This document shows, piece by piece, positions 1 through 9,231 of a stretch of 64,000 nucleotides of DNA; within the stretch, counting starts at the first letter, position 1, and each line of letters starts with the position of its first letter. The translations under genes were made by a program, and so were the position numbers. The notes beneath the pieces were generated by a model that was given only the letters and a program-made list of their open reading frames with translations, did not search any database and was not told the origin of the DNA. The DNA is from Edaphobacter modestus (lineage in GTDB: Bacteria > Acidobacteriota > Terriglobia > Terriglobales > Acidobacteriaceae): positions 62,001-126,000 of the forward strand of contig NZ_SHKW01000007.1 in NCBI RefSeq assembly GCF_004217555.1, written 5' to 3'.

Positions 1-1232
1 CCGGCATGCACCCGCACCGGGGGTGAGTTCGGATTCCGTACATTCCGTGCGGAGTTGTCATAGGCGTAGCGCATATGCACCACGCTTCCACTCGGCAGCG
101 ACACCGGCTTGGCGAAACGGTACACCGACTGCCTGTCGATGTCCCAATCCTTGATCAGCACCAGCCACCGCCGTTCGCCATTGGGCAGCACAGCCCATGC
201 CTCCATCCTCTTTCCCAGGTAATGCGCATGCGGATAAATCCCTAGCACATCTACTGCTACCGGCAGCTTCAGCGCATCGTTCACAACAAAAGCAGCCTGG
301 CCAGCGGGAATATCCAGCGCTGCATCGTGCTCCAGTTGCAAGAGCATGGGATGCGCCGTCGCCGCCTCTTGTGCAAAGTAAAGCCCAATCCGTGCGCGAA
401 CGCTCTCCGCCTTCCCCGTCGGCTTCAGGTGCATGTTCAACACAAGATCGTTCCCCGCATCCAGCCGCCACGGCATCCCCTCCGCCTCTACCAGTGCGGT
501 CGAGTCTGGCTTCCAGAAGAGGAAGTGGCTGTCCGGATCGAAGCTCTCCCCCGAATCGACCAGGATGTCCATCCCCGGCACACCCTTCTGCCAGTCTTCC
601 GGGTGCGCTCGCCGCAGCGAAGCCGTTCGGTCAAGAATTACATTCGCGTGGTGCACCACCTGCGGAGACCCCGGCTTGATTTCCATCGCCCGCACCCACT
701 TCGTCTCCTTCAGCGGCACCGGCAAAACAAAGTTCTCGAACAAGTCCGTACCGCCCGCCGGAATCTGCATCGGTGATGCCATCTCCAGCACCATATCCGG
801 AGCTCCCAGTTCCCAATCGCTTCCGTACACCGGTGCCGTCGGCGCGCTCCCATCGCCCTCCGGCATCCCGCCCTCCACCCACGTCTTCACCAGTGCGATT
901 TCCTCCTCCGTAAGCCGTCTATTCCCCGCAAATGTGCCGTAGCCGGGCTCAGGCAGCCAAGGAGGCATATACCGGCTCTCTGTCACCGACTTCATCACGC
1001 CACCCCACCGCTTCGCGTCCTCATATGTCATCAGCCCAAACGGCCCCGACCCGCCGTCATGGTGGCAACTCGTGCAATTCTTGTAGACCAACGGAGCAAT
1101 ATGCCGCCGCCAGGTCACCTGCACCGGCCCCGCATGCACCACCACTCTTGAATCCCGAGGCAGTGGCGCCAGCACCATCGCCAGCATCGCCGTGGCGCCA
1201 GCCGCCACACACATCAGGGCCGCCGCTCTCAT
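1..1232 (-). CDS. c-type cytochrome / type II copper monooxygenase-like protein (3' end beyond window)
   Basis: About 411 codons are visible before the gene leaves the window. A short hydrophobic signal segment (residues 1-25) is followed by a heme-binding CTSCH at 53-57, then by a region with the histidine pattern of type II copper monooxygenases: HH at 194-195, NMHL near 266 and PHAHYLG at 334-340. Related proteins pair a cytochrome c domain with a PHM/DBH-like copper fold and are probably periplasmic. Its ATG overlaps the stop of the upstream redoxin gene by 4 bases (ATGA), so the two are translationally coupled. The substrate is unknown. The heme motif is seen directly; the copper-enzyme assignment rests on family resemblance. 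Confidence 0.75.
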   Translation of the reverse strand, partial: MRAAALMCVAAGATAMLAMVLAPLPRDSRVVVHAGPVQVTWRRHIAPLVYKNCTSCHHDGGSGPFGLMTYEDAKRWGGVMKSVTESRYMPPWLPEPGYGTFAGNRRLTEEEIALVKTWVEGGMPEGDGSAPTAPVYGSDWELGAPDMVLEMASPMQIPAGGTDLFENFVLPVPLKETKWVRAMEIKPGSPQVVHHANVILDRTASLRRAHPEDWQKGVPGMDILVDSGESFDPDSHFLFWKPDSTALVEAEGMPWRLDAGNDLVLNMHLKPTGKAESVRARIGLYFAQEAATAHPMLLQLEHDAALDIPAGQAAFVVNDALKLPVAVDVLGIYPHAHYLGKRMEAWAVLPNGERRWLVLIKDWDIDRQSVYRFAKPVSLPSGSVVHMRYAYDNSARNVRNPNSPPVRVHA

Positions 1233-1822
1233 CGTCCTGGACTCACACCCGGGTTGATAATCCCGCATCCCACTGGCACACCCGTCGCCGCCTTCACCCG
1301 CCTGCCCTGCAGCATACTGGCCAGAGCGCGCTCCGCAAAATGCTCCGTAGGCTGCGGACGCTCCTGTCCGATGTGAACAAAGCGGTCATCGATGCGCCCG
1401 GTGTACACCGGCCTCCAACGCGAGTCGCCATCCGGCACCAGTACTGACACCTCCGGTGTCACCCGCGCCCCAGCCATCCGCACCAGCGCAGCCGTCGCTT
1501 CCAGCAGAGCCTCGCCGCCAGCATCGTACGCAGACTGGTGCGCGCGCACCTGCTCCGGCCGTTCTCCCACGTTCGGATACACAAACCAGAAACGGACACC
1601 TCGTGACGAAAACTCTTCCCGCAGTCTCTTCATCTCGGGAAAGCTCCGGTTTGAGATCGGACAATCCGAAGCCACAAAAAACAGCGCTATCGCCTTCGTG
1701 CCCGGCCCTCCCAGCGAAGTCACTCTCTGTCCATCTGTCCGCACACCATACTCCGGCCGCTCCTCCGTCAGGCACGGCAAGGCGGCGAGCATCACTGCAA
1801 ATAAAAGGATCCAGCGCGGCAT
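1229..1822 (-). CDS. redoxin / thioredoxin-fold secreted protein
   Basis: This 197-residue protein starts at the ATG at 1822, which gives a clean signal peptide (MPRWILLFAVMLAALP). A start further upstream would add an uncharacteristic basic tail. The body has a redoxin layout: a beta-strand ending in FFVASDCPISN (about 45-56), then an FPEMKRL helix and a VRFWFVYPNVGE segment. Only one cysteine is at the usual active-site position (DCPIS instead of CxxC), as in AhpC/TSA-type redoxins. It is coupled by ATGA overlap to the cytochrome/copper protein downstream, so a shared periplasmic redox role is likely. Confidence 0.75.
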   Translation of the reverse strand: MPRWILLFAVMLAALPCLTEERPEYGVRTDGQRVTSLGGPGTKAIALFFVASDCPISNRSFPEMKRLREEFSSRGVRFWFVYPNVGERPEQVRAHQSAYDAGGEALLEATAALVRMAGARVTPEVSVLVPDGDSRWRPVYTGRIDDRFVHIGQERPQPTEHFAERALASMLQGRRVKAATGVPVGCGIINPGVSPGR

Positions 1823-2433
1823 AGCCCACCATCCTAAGCGCTTCCATTTGCCATTGGGTAGCCCCTTCGCCGCCGCAAAAAGACCCGCCAAAATGCCCGT
1901 CTGTCTCCGGTGCGGATCGCGCTGGAAGCGGGAACGCACCCGATCTGGATCAGCGATCGGCTTCAGGAACTGGCTTGCGAATAAACCTGTCTTGGCGAAA
2001 CTCCTCAAAAACGGAGTTATCGGCAAGTTCGACGCTTCTCGAGCTGGATATCCGGAAGTTGCCGATAAGCCGACGCTTCGAAAGTTTGCGATAGTGACTC
2101 TTCCGCCATTGCGATGGTCATAGTCTATCTCGTGGCAGATTACGCATCGCGGGAATAAGACGTTGTGAAAGTGCTGTAAAACGGCGCCGAAAATCTAGCT
2201 TGTCCCACCCTCCTTAAACTCAAACACTACCCGTGTAAACCTTTGATTCAATTCATCCTAAGCATTTTCTCGACTGTTCGTTTTCGCAAGCATTCTCATC
2301 ACAGCGCTTGGTGCGCCTCGAATAAACCAACGAATTGGCACAGCATCGTGTCACAAAACGCCAGGCTATTCGGTCTAAGCGAGTACGACCGGCACGTGTG
2401 AAAACACCGTTCGAAAATGAAGGGAGCAAAATC
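1823..2433. other. gene-free stretch between divergent genes
   Basis: This stretch of about 600 bases lies between the divergent redoxin and SDR genes. Open frames here lack plausible starts or recognisable content. It should hold the promoters of both flanking operons. An imperfect repeat of GCCGATAA-type motifs occurs at 2020-2080, but I cannot assign it. Confidence 0.4.
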
Positions 2434-3258
2434 ATGAAAATCGTAGTGATCGGCGGTACTGGACTCATCGGATCAAAGCTTGTCAACAAGCTTCGTGAGC
2501 ACGGGCACGAAGCGGTAGCGGCATCACCGAATTCGGGTGTCAACTCCCTCACGGGCGAGGGGCTGGCCGAAGTGCTGAAAGGTGCCTCTGTAGTCGTTGA
2601 CGTATCAAACTCTCCCTCTTGGGAGGACGCAGCAGTGCTGAAGTTCTTTGAGACATCAACCCGTAACCTCCTCACCTATGAAGCGGCCGCAGGGGTAGGA
2701 CATCACGTTGCATTATCGGTTGTGGGAACCGACCAGATGTCCGAAAGCGGCTACTTCCGGGCAAAGATTGCTCAGGAGAAACTGATCAGAGAATCTTCTA
2801 TCCCCTACTCCGTCGTGCGTGCGACGCAGTTCTTCGAGTTCCTCAAGGGCCTCGCCGACATTTCGTTCGACGGGGAAAAGGTGCGACTGCCATCTGTGCT
2901 CTTCCAGCCAATGGCTGCCGACGATGTCGCGAGTGCCGTGGGCAAGATTGCAGTAGGTCAGCCTGTAAACGGCATCGTCGAAATTGGTGGCCCCGAACAG
3001 TTTCGCATCGATGAACTAGTCCGACGGCGCATGGCATCACTCAAGGATCCCCGCGAAGTCATCGCTGACCCAAATGCGCTTTACTCCGGGGCGAAACTCA
3101 GCGAGACAACTCTGGTTCCGGACAATAACGCACGACTCGGCGAGACCAGTTTCCAAACCTGGCTCACCCAGCCTGCAGCACAAATTCCGAGTGCGCCTCA
3201 GCACACAGGTGTCGCAGTGATGAACAAGGAGAAAGAGAGTCAGAAAAAAGCTAGCTGA
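2434..3258 (+). CDS. SDR / NmrA-like NAD(P)-binding oxidoreductase
   Basis: The protein has 274 residues. The start at 2434 follows the ribosome binding site AAGGGAGC and places the Rossmann motif GGTGLIG at residues 7-13, as expected for the atypical SDR (NmrA/HSCARG) family. The family binds NAD(P) and works as a redox sensor or quinone/NADPH oxidoreductase. SVVGTDQMSESGYFRAKIAQEKLI (about 106-130, split by family-typical spacing) corresponds to the substrate-side helix. The C-terminal 25 residues are polar and probably disordered. A secreted cupin follows after an 82-base gap, then a hydrolase remnant, so this is the first gene of a small operon. Confidence 0.85.
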   Translation: MKIVVIGGTGLIGSKLVNKLREHGHEAVAASPNSGVNSLTGEGLAEVLKGASVVVDVSNSPSWEDAAVLKFFETSTRNLLTYEAAAGVGHHVALSVVGTDQMSESGYFRAKIAQEKLIRESSIPYSVVRATQFFEFLKGLADISFDGEKVRLPSVLFQPMAADDVASAVGKIAVGQPVNGIVEIGGPEQFRIDELVRRRMASLKDPREVIADPNALYSGAKLSETTLVPDNNARLGETSFQTWLTQPAAQIPSAPQHTGVAVMNKEKESQKKAS

Positions 3259-3340
3259 TACCGCCACTACGCATAACGGCGAAGTACCGACCAATACACA
3301 CGACGCATGGAATGACGTCGCTCAAACGAAAGGTTATTTT

Positions 3341-3727
3341 ATGACGTTCACAAAACTGATTTTGGCGCTGGCATGTCTCATGTCCGGCACGCTTGTAGCA
3401 CAAGAGGCTAAGGTAACGGAGCTCATGTCGAAAGACCTGAGCTTTCCTGGTAAAGAGGGTCTGATGATCACCGTCGAGTATCCGCCGGGCGGTAAGGATC
3501 CAATCCATCGCCACAATGCATATGGGTTTATTTATGTGCTGGAAGGCTCGATCGTGATGCAGGTGAGAGGCGGAAAGGAAACGACTCTGACACCTGGTCA
3601 GGCCTTCTATGAAGGCCCGGATGATGTCCACGTCATTGGGCGAAACGCAAGCCAAACCAAACCGGCGAAATTCGTCGTGTTCTTCGTGAAGGACAAAGGC
3701 GCTCCGATATTGGTACCCACCAAGTAA
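3341..3727 (+). CDS. secreted small cupin-domain protein
   Basis: This 128-residue protein has a signal peptide (MTFTKLILALACLMSGTLVA, cleaved near VAQ-EA) followed by a single cupin. Metal-binding motif 1 is seen as PIHRHNAYGFIYVLEGS (about 54-70) and motif 2 as PGQAFYEGPDDVH (about 86-98). The fold binds a metal through His and Glu residues, and small exported cupins of this kind have no assigned substrate. It lies downstream of the SDR gene in the same direction and before a hydrolase fragment. Confidence 0.8.
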   Translation: MTFTKLILALACLMSGTLVAQEAKVTELMSKDLSFPGKEGLMITVEYPPGGKDPIHRHNAYGFIYVLEGSIVMQVRGGKETTLTPGQAFYEGPDDVHVIGRNASQTKPAKFVVFFVKDKGAPILVPTK

Positions 3728-3775
3728 AACCACAAACTGCGAGTAGTTCTGTTTAACAAAATTCAAGAAGATTCA

Positions 3776-3925
3776 GTGAAGAAATCGGCCAAGCTGATCA
3801 AGGGATCGAAGGACATTTACCATCCGGGCAGGCCCCACGGTCTCACGGTTGCGCACCAGGATGAAGTCAACGCCGACCTACTGAAAATTCTGAAGTCAGT
3901 TCAAATGGTTAGCAGGGCAGCCTAA
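3776..3925 (+). pseudogene. C-terminal remnant of an alpha/beta hydrolase (non-heme chloroperoxidase type)
   Basis: Fifty codons end at a TAA. The translation runs SAKLIKGSKDIYHPGRPHG then LTVAHQDEVNADLL, which matches the last part of non-heme haloperoxidase-like hydrolases, including the catalytic histidine in the PHGLT motif. The nucleophile elbow and the rest of the fold are missing and no start is evident. It is the 3' scar of a gene once in line with the SDR and cupin genes. Confidence 0.65.
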
Positions 3926-3936
3926 ATCTTCCCTTT

Positions 3937-3970
3937 GCGGCAGGTCGCGATACCTTCACAGGCCTGCCGC
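3937..3970 (+). terminator. possible hairpin after the hydrolase remnant
   Basis: GCGGCAGG (3937-3944) pairs perfectly with CCTGCCGC (3963-3970) across an 18-base loop. There is no T-run afterwards, so it is a weak candidate terminator for the SDR-cupin operon. Confidence 0.3.
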
Positions 3971-4210
3971 GGTTGACATCAAAATCTGGTGCCTGGTTAC
4001 GGTTTCAACCATTCGCTGGATCAATACCCTCGCTCAACTGGCCTTGAGCCGGAGCGTTCGTGCTCAGGTTGATGCTGCCCGGCCTCACCTTGCAGCCACC
4101 ATAGTTCAGCACGCAATAACCGAGTCTTCCTAAGCGGCTACCGCGCTGTTGTCTGGATAGCGATCGTTTTCGCAGCTTTGGGTGCTCACTGCGTGATTAC
4201 TCATTGAATC

Positions 4211-4283
4211 TGGCATAAGTCGCCATCTCGTACAGTTGGGAGCCCTGAACTACGTCACAAACACTTCAACGGATAGCCGGTTA
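4211..4283 (+). repeat. dispersed repeat R, copy A
   Basis: This is one of three near-identical segments of about 72 bases (others at 13647-13718 and 45835-45906). The shared core contains CTCGTACAGTTGGGAGCC, then GAACTACGTCACAAACACTT, and ends in GGATAGCCGG. Copy A continues into GTTATACGGCCACTT, which is also the start of a second repeat (S, at 38413 and 43555). No gene is recognised in it; it is probably the end of a decayed mobile element. Confidence 0.7.
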
Positions 4284-4314
4284 TACGGCCACTTCACTCC
4301 GCACGACAGCAATC

Positions 4315-4560
4315 TTATTTCGCGACACGGAAGCGAATCGACGCGCTGCTTCTCGGATCCTGGGTCATTTCCTTCTCTCTCCAACCGTGTGCGATCGACT
4401 CGTGCACGGGGGTGTAGACCGATGGGTTCGCGGTGAGAAAAACGCTAGCGACTATGCTCTCGTTTGGAGAGTGCCCAATTATTGCTTGAATGCGATGTTG
4501 GACACGAATCCTTGAGAGAGGTCGGAAGCTGAGCTGAATGTGACCATCAAACCATAGCGA
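4315..4560 (-). pseudogene. possible C-terminal remnant of an outer-membrane beta-barrel protein
   Basis: An open minus-strand frame gives alternating polar and hydrophobic residues (FDGHIQLSF, RIRVQHRIQAII, SIVASVFLTANPSVYTP) and ends in IRFRVAK, a terminal pattern seen in outer-membrane barrels. There is no start and no upstream continuation. The call is a weak inference from composition. Confidence 0.22.
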
Positions 4561-4712
4561 GTGAGGAGGCGCTACCATGAATTGCCAAACCAGCTGGTCG
4601 CGCAACATGGTTTTCTTTCAGTCAGGGATGCAATTCCTTTGTAGTAATCGTCGACTCTCGAGTAAAATCTATAATCCGAAAATGGCATTGTCACGGCACG
4701 TCTCCGAACAAG

Positions 4713-5008
4713 TTGTCGAGGCGTGGGATATGCCCCGTATCGTCGACACTATCCCGCGTCGAAATGGTCCGCTCGCCCAGAGATTCCCAAGACTTCTTCA
4801 ATCAGAACTGGCTGGGCCATACTGGTCTCTCCGCGGGAGGCGTTGAAGAGGGACGGGAAGGCTGCGATCCAATACCAGAGTCACCGCGGTCAAGAGAGAT
4901 ATTCCAGGAAGCTTTGACACTTCGTGTGGGTTTCGAGGCTGACGGCCCTTTCGGAGGGCAAATGGAATGGAATAACTGGAAAATCGCAAGCGTGCTGAGG
5001 AGGCCCTC
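4713..5008 (+). pseudogene. decayed PAS domain at the 5' side of the sigma-54 activator gene
   Basis: PAS-like text can be read only by changing frame. IVDTIP at about 4738 corresponds to the start of a PAS domain. In another frame DFFNQNWLGHTGLSAGG is followed by EIFQEALTL. A third frame, after a TAA at about 4973, gives NRKRAEEALMSSEPS leading straight into the next PAS domain. This order matches multi-PAS bacterial activators, so the original gene began upstream of 4713 and its first PAS domain has at least two frame breaks. Confidence 0.6.
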
Positions 5009-5899
5009 ATGTCAAGTGAACCAAGTGTTCGACTAATCGTTGATGGCATGCCGGGCCTAATCAGTACTGCGACAGCCGCAGGTACAACCGAATCCGTCAA
5101 TCAACAACTGCTGGAATACTTCGGAAAAACTCTTGAGGCATTGAGCAGTTGGGCGGTCTCCGATACGATTCATCCGGAGGACCGCCCTCAATCGATGGCT
5201 GCTTGGAGGCAGTCGCTCGAAACCGGGTATCCCTACGATGTCGAGCACCGTCTTTGCGACGCCAATCGGACATATCGCTGGTTCCACGTACATGGACTTC
5301 CGGCTCGAGATGCAGAAGGACGCATCATCCGCTGGAACCTCTTGCTGACCGATATTGAAGACCGCAAACAGGCAGAGGAGAAGCTGCGCCGTAATGAAAC
5401 GGACTTGATGGAGGGACGACGCCTTGCACGCGAGTTGCAGCACGAACGCGACCGTCTTCGGTTGCTGCTGGATCTAAATAATCGCGTCGCTTCTGACTTG
5501 GATCTCCGCCAGGTGTTTCAGGCGATATCGAGCGAGATTCGCCGCATATTTAATTGCGACTTCGTTGGACTGGCGAGGCCGGACAGTACAGACAAACAGA
5601 TGCGTCAACACATGATCGACTTTCCAGAAAGCAAGGGCTTAATGAAGGAAGGCTCGTTGTATCCAATTGAAGGATCATTGTCCGGAGCTGTATTCCTTAG
5701 CGCCAAGCCGCTCGTGCTGAACAGCCTCGCGGAAGGTAACTCTATTTGGAGTTCCGATCCGGCCTTCTATAGAAGAGTCACGGAAGAGGGCCCGTTCCAG
5801 TCTGGTTGTTTCCTTCCGTTGATCAGCGGGAAACCGAGTTTTGGGTGTTCTTCAGCTAACCAGTCGAGACGAGCGTTCTTTTGCCGAGCACGATGTTGA
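5009..5899 (+). pseudogene. sigma-54-dependent activator, N-terminal part (PAS-GAF), frameshifted
   Basis: From ATG 5009 the frame encodes a PAS domain (about residues 8-125, ending in the typical LLTDIEDRKQAEEKLRRNE), a short coiled coil (about 130-155), and most of a GAF domain (about 165-280). It then loses frame. At AAACCGAG (5831-5838), removal of one C restores GKRVLGVLQLTSRDE and joins this part to the next entry. The last roughly 20 residues in this frame (from PSFGCSS) are therefore not native. PAS and GAF domains would sense a small ligand, redox state or light. This could be a true inactivating mutation or a sequence error. Confidence 0.75.
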
Positions 5900-6995
5900 A
5901 TTTCTCGGCCAAATCGCGGACCAGATTGCCATTAGCCTTAAGAACGCTTTGCAGTACGAACAAGTAAACAAAACCAAAGATCGCCTTCATGACGAGAATA
6001 TGGTGCTGCGGGAGCAGATCGATGGGGCTTGCATGTTTGAGGAGATTGTGGGCTCTTCGCCGCTGCTGCAACGCGTACTTACGAGTGTTGTAAAAGTCGC
6101 TCCCACGGACTCCACGGTCTTGATATTAGGTGAAACCGGTACCGGTAAAGAACTGATCGCCCGCGCCACCCATAAGTGTTCGAGACGATCCGGCCGCGCA
6201 TTCATCAGCGTGAATTGCGCTTCGATACCTCCTTCGCTAATCGCTTCGGAGCTTTTTGGCCATGAGAAAGGAGCATTCACTGGCGCCTTGCAACAACGTC
6301 AGGGACGCTTTGAACTGGCACATTCAGGCACCATCTTTCTGGACGAGATCGGCGAGCTTCCCACCGAAACGCAGATTGCATTACTGCGCGTCCTTCAGGA
6401 GCGTCAATTTGAACGAGTGGGCGGTAACCGCGTCATTGCGGCGGATGTTCGCATAATTGCCGCGACAAATCGCGATCTGCCGGCTGCAATTGCCGCGGGC
6501 ACATTCCGAGCCGACCTTTTTTATAGGTTAAACGTCTTCCCAATCGAGGTGCCGTCTCTTCGCGAACGGAAGGAAGATATTCCGATGCTGGTCGAGCATC
6601 TCGTCAAGCGGTTCGCCGAGAAGATGGGAAAACAAATTCGCAAGATAGACCAAACGACACTGGAACTGTGCCGGAAATACGCTTGGCCTGGCAACATCCG
6701 GGAATTGCAAAATATTGTCGAGCGATCCGTGATCTTGTTGAGCGGCGACACCTTTTGGATAGATGAGGCGTGGCTCTCAAATCAGCAACCACCCTTGCAC
6801 GATTTATCAAGTTCGTTGATGGAGACGCTGGAGAATCAGGAAAAGAAGATCATCGAGGCGGCGTTGGCTGAAAGCAACGGTAAGGTAGCAGGCCCAACTG
6901 GGGCGGCTACCAGACTGGGGATTCCGCGCTCAACCCTGGACAGAAAGATTCTGCAGCTGAACATAAACAAACACAGATTCATGCCCAGACCCTGA
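5841..6995 (+). pseudogene. sigma-54-dependent activator, C-terminal part (AAA+ and Fis-type HTH)
   Basis: This part carries the end of the GAF domain (1-35), then a sigma-54 interaction AAA+ domain with Walker A GETGTGKE (97-104), the GAFTGA loop that contacts sigma-54 (144-149) and Walker B GTIFLDEIGEL (163-173). A Fis-like helix-turn-helix lies near the end (GAATRLGIPRSTLDRKI). All signature residues needed for ATP hydrolysis and open-complex formation are present. It is the continuation of the 5009 frame after a one-base insertion near 5834. Its last 58 bases and the 3' flank are duplicated at 8939-9120. If translated separately it would be a constitutive activator fragment. Confidence 0.85.
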
Positions 6996-7152
6996 CCTGC
7001 GAGCCGCCCACGCTTCCCAAGATTGGGCAGTTCCCCGATTGCGGTCAGTATCGCCTTCTCTTTCGTGTCCTTTTTCAAGGAGTTGCGAATGGCCGGGCAA
7101 TTGCAATTTGTTTAGCCGTCAGCTTTGTGGGAAACATGGAGGCAACGGCGCG

Positions 7153-7401
7153 ATGACGCATAATGTGCAAGACGATTTCGCGGAACGTGTCCGCATAAAC
7201 CAGCAGGAACTCTCTTCGAAACTCAGACCTACATATTGGAACCCGGTCCAGTTCAGCGATAGAAGGGATTTACACGACTCCGACGTCCGGCTCGAAAATA
7301 TTAGAAAAAAGGAACTCGTCGTGTGGATCTTGGTCGTGGTGCTCGGCATTGTAAGCGTCACCGCCTTTTATCTCTTGTGGCTCAGGGCCAGCGGGGCCTG
7401 A
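7153..7401 (+). CDS. small single-pass membrane protein, unknown
   Basis: From ATG 7153 the product has 82 residues. It has a polar N-terminal half (THNVQDDFAERVRINQQ) and one transmembrane helix near the C-terminus (LVVWILVVVLGIVSVTAFYLLWL, split by a single polar run). The tail is very short, giving an N-in or tail-anchored topology. No family is recognised. It follows the sigma-54 gene in the same direction. Confidence 0.5.
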   Translation: MTHNVQDDFAERVRINQQELSSKLRPTYWNPVQFSDRRDLHDSDVRLENIRKKELVVWILVVVLGIVSVTAFYLLWLRASGA

Positions 7402-7711
7402 GGATCGCATTAGGTACTGTGCGGAAGCGTCGCCAGCACTGTGAAACACGTTTGCTAGTCACACATCAAAGCATTCGTGAATCAGAACGTTCACGCCAAG
7501 GGCGTTTTCGATACATCGTTCATCGGGCCGCCTGTTGTGATGAACCTGTGGGCTGAGATCGACGAGTCCGCACAAATAGATCAGGGGAGAAGCATGAATT
7601 TGCAGACAATTGCCACTAGTAGTTCGGTAGTTCGCCGCTTATCTAAGGTTGCTCGCAACAACGAAATATATTTGGCTCTCTACGACGTCAAGACTGGCAC
7701 GGAGGTGAATG

Positions 7712-8275
7712 ATGCAGGTTGAAGACAAGCTGTTGCCGACGGCCTTCGCACGCACCGTTAACGTTGGCTCGACCTTCGCCTATATGGGAAGCCTGATGAC
7801 CTTTTTGGCGAAAGGCCCGGAAACGAGCGGACGCTTCGCCCTTATGGAGTACCACACTAAGCCTGGGAATGAGCCTCCGCCTCACGTCCATGAGCGGGAA
7901 CATGAGTTGTACTTCGTGCTGGAAGGTACAATGCGCTTCTACTGCGAGGACAAGATTCTAGACATTGGCGCCGGTGACGTCGTGTTCCTTCCCCAGGGTA
8001 AGGCCCATGCATTCACCTGCACCTCTAATGTCGTACGCACGTTGATCTTTGTGCAGGCCACTGGAAAGGATGCTGTAGGCCTGGACAGCTATTTCCTCGC
8101 GATGGGCGAACCGGCCGCAAGGATGGTTTTATCAGAATCCGCCGTAACGTATGCGGTCGATGATCCGGAGCACGCGATTCGAGTAGGCGCTTCCACCGGC
8201 ATACGAATTCTTTCGCCATCGGAGAGCCAACAGGCACTTCTGCAGTACCCGGGCTTTGGCACGCCTGTTCGCTGA
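7712..8275 (+). CDS. cupin-domain protein (quercetin 2,3-dioxygenase-like)
   Basis: The product is 187 residues. Two adjacent ATGs follow GGAGGTG; the second (7712) has the better 6-base spacing. Cupin motif 1 is PPPHVHEREHELYFVLEGTM (about 51-70, His, His, Glu ligands) and motif 2 is PQGKAHAF (about 93-100). The layout resembles bacterial quercetinase-like or general cupin proteins that hold a divalent metal. The natural substrate is not inferable. No signal peptide is seen, so it is probably cytoplasmic. Confidence 0.8.
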   Translation: MQVEDKLLPTAFARTVNVGSTFAYMGSLMTFLAKGPETSGRFALMEYHTKPGNEPPPHVHEREHELYFVLEGTMRFYCEDKILDIGAGDVVFLPQGKAHAFTCTSNVVRTLIFVQATGKDAVGLDSYFLAMGEPAARMVLSESAVTYAVDDPEHAIRVGASTGIRILSPSESQQALLQYPGFGTPVR

Positions 8276-8339
8276 AAGCTCTATACCTATCACGAATACC
8301 AAACAGGTCCAACTAAACGGTAATGAAGAGGATACTAAC

Positions 8340-8680
8340 GTGACAAATACCTCACTGAATCAGAGATCGAGCGAGTGGAACATCTGCGTTGTACCGCGAT
8401 GCTTAGCAGAGATGTAGACACGCTGAATCGTGAGCTACATGACAAACGTCTGTGCGTGCACTCGAGCGGTGACAAGCATATAAAGACTTCCGATATCACA
8501 AGACAGGTCCGGGATGAATTCGCCACAAAGGACGCGCGTGCGGCCCGCGATACAATGACGCCGGATGCTTATGTGAGCCAACTCCCCGACGGCGCCTTCG
8601 AGCGAAGGTTCTGCGGGGTACTCGTTGCTCTCATCTGGGTCATTACGAGCATCGTCATCGCTTGCCTTGTAGTGATATAG
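8340..8680 (+). pseudogene. chimeric remnant of two SnoaL/NTF2-like genes
   Basis: A likely original start is GTG 8340, but frame is lost by about 8355. The following frame (GTG 8375) reads RCTAMLSRDVDTLNREL and LCVHSSGDKHIKTSDI, the N-terminal pattern of DUF4440/SnoaL-3 proteins. It then switches to VRDEFATKDARAARDTMTP and DAYVSQLP, which closely matches residues 30-53 of the NTF2-like domain at 9232. The end is an unrelated hydrophobic tail (VLVALIWVITSIVIACLVVI). It is a join of two NTF2-fold fragments and is unlikely to be functional. Confidence 0.6.
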
Positions 8681-8938
8681 GTCAATTGGTTCCTTCACGA
8701 GTTTGAACTCTCATCGATACCGTGCCGACCGCAGTCGGTGGTCATGAGACAGAAGGAATACCACAATCAGACTAGAGCGATCGAAGGCTATGAGTTGTAC
8801 GACACCTGCTCAAAGCCCTGAGCGCGTTAGACGAGCCTGACCTGCTGAGATGGCGACTGTACGACTATGCTTTTTTGTCCTCGCAGATATCAGTTGCGTT
8901 GAGGGTGAGTACGAGCCAAATCTCGCCGGCCCACAATT

Positions 8939-9120
8939 GGACAGAAAGATTCTGCAGCTGAACATAGACAAACACAGATTCATGCCCAGACCCCAACCTA
9001 CGAGCCCACGCTCCCCAAGATTGGGTAGTTCCCCGAATACGGTCAGTATCGCCTTCTCTTTCGCGCTTTTTTTCAATCAGTTGTTAATGGCCGGGCAATT
9101 GCAATTGTTTAGTCATCAGG
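8939..9120 (+). repeat. second copy of the sigma-54 gene 3' end and flank
   Basis: This roughly 180-base segment matches 6938-7120 with scattered differences. It includes the coding end (DRKILQLNIDKHRFMPRP) and the downstream non-coding part up to GGCCGGGCAATTGCAATT. Upstream similarity stops abruptly, so a second regulator has been deleted or only the tail was duplicated. Confidence 0.75.
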
Positions 9121-9231
9121 CACGTGTTACGAGATGCTTTTGGAATGGTCGCAGAACTGAGAGGTCTTCCAGAACCGGCTTCAATTGAGCCACCGATAAA
9201 AAACATCTAACTAAAGAAAGGTTGATTGGAA

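Noticed and set aside
4211..4283. Repeat R as an integron attC site
   Set aside because: The ends do not carry RYYYAAC / GTTRRRY core sites, and no integrase or cassette array is near.
7477..7722. 81-codon frame ahead of the cupin gene
   Set aside because: No family, no clear ribosome site, and it overlaps the well-supported cupin start.
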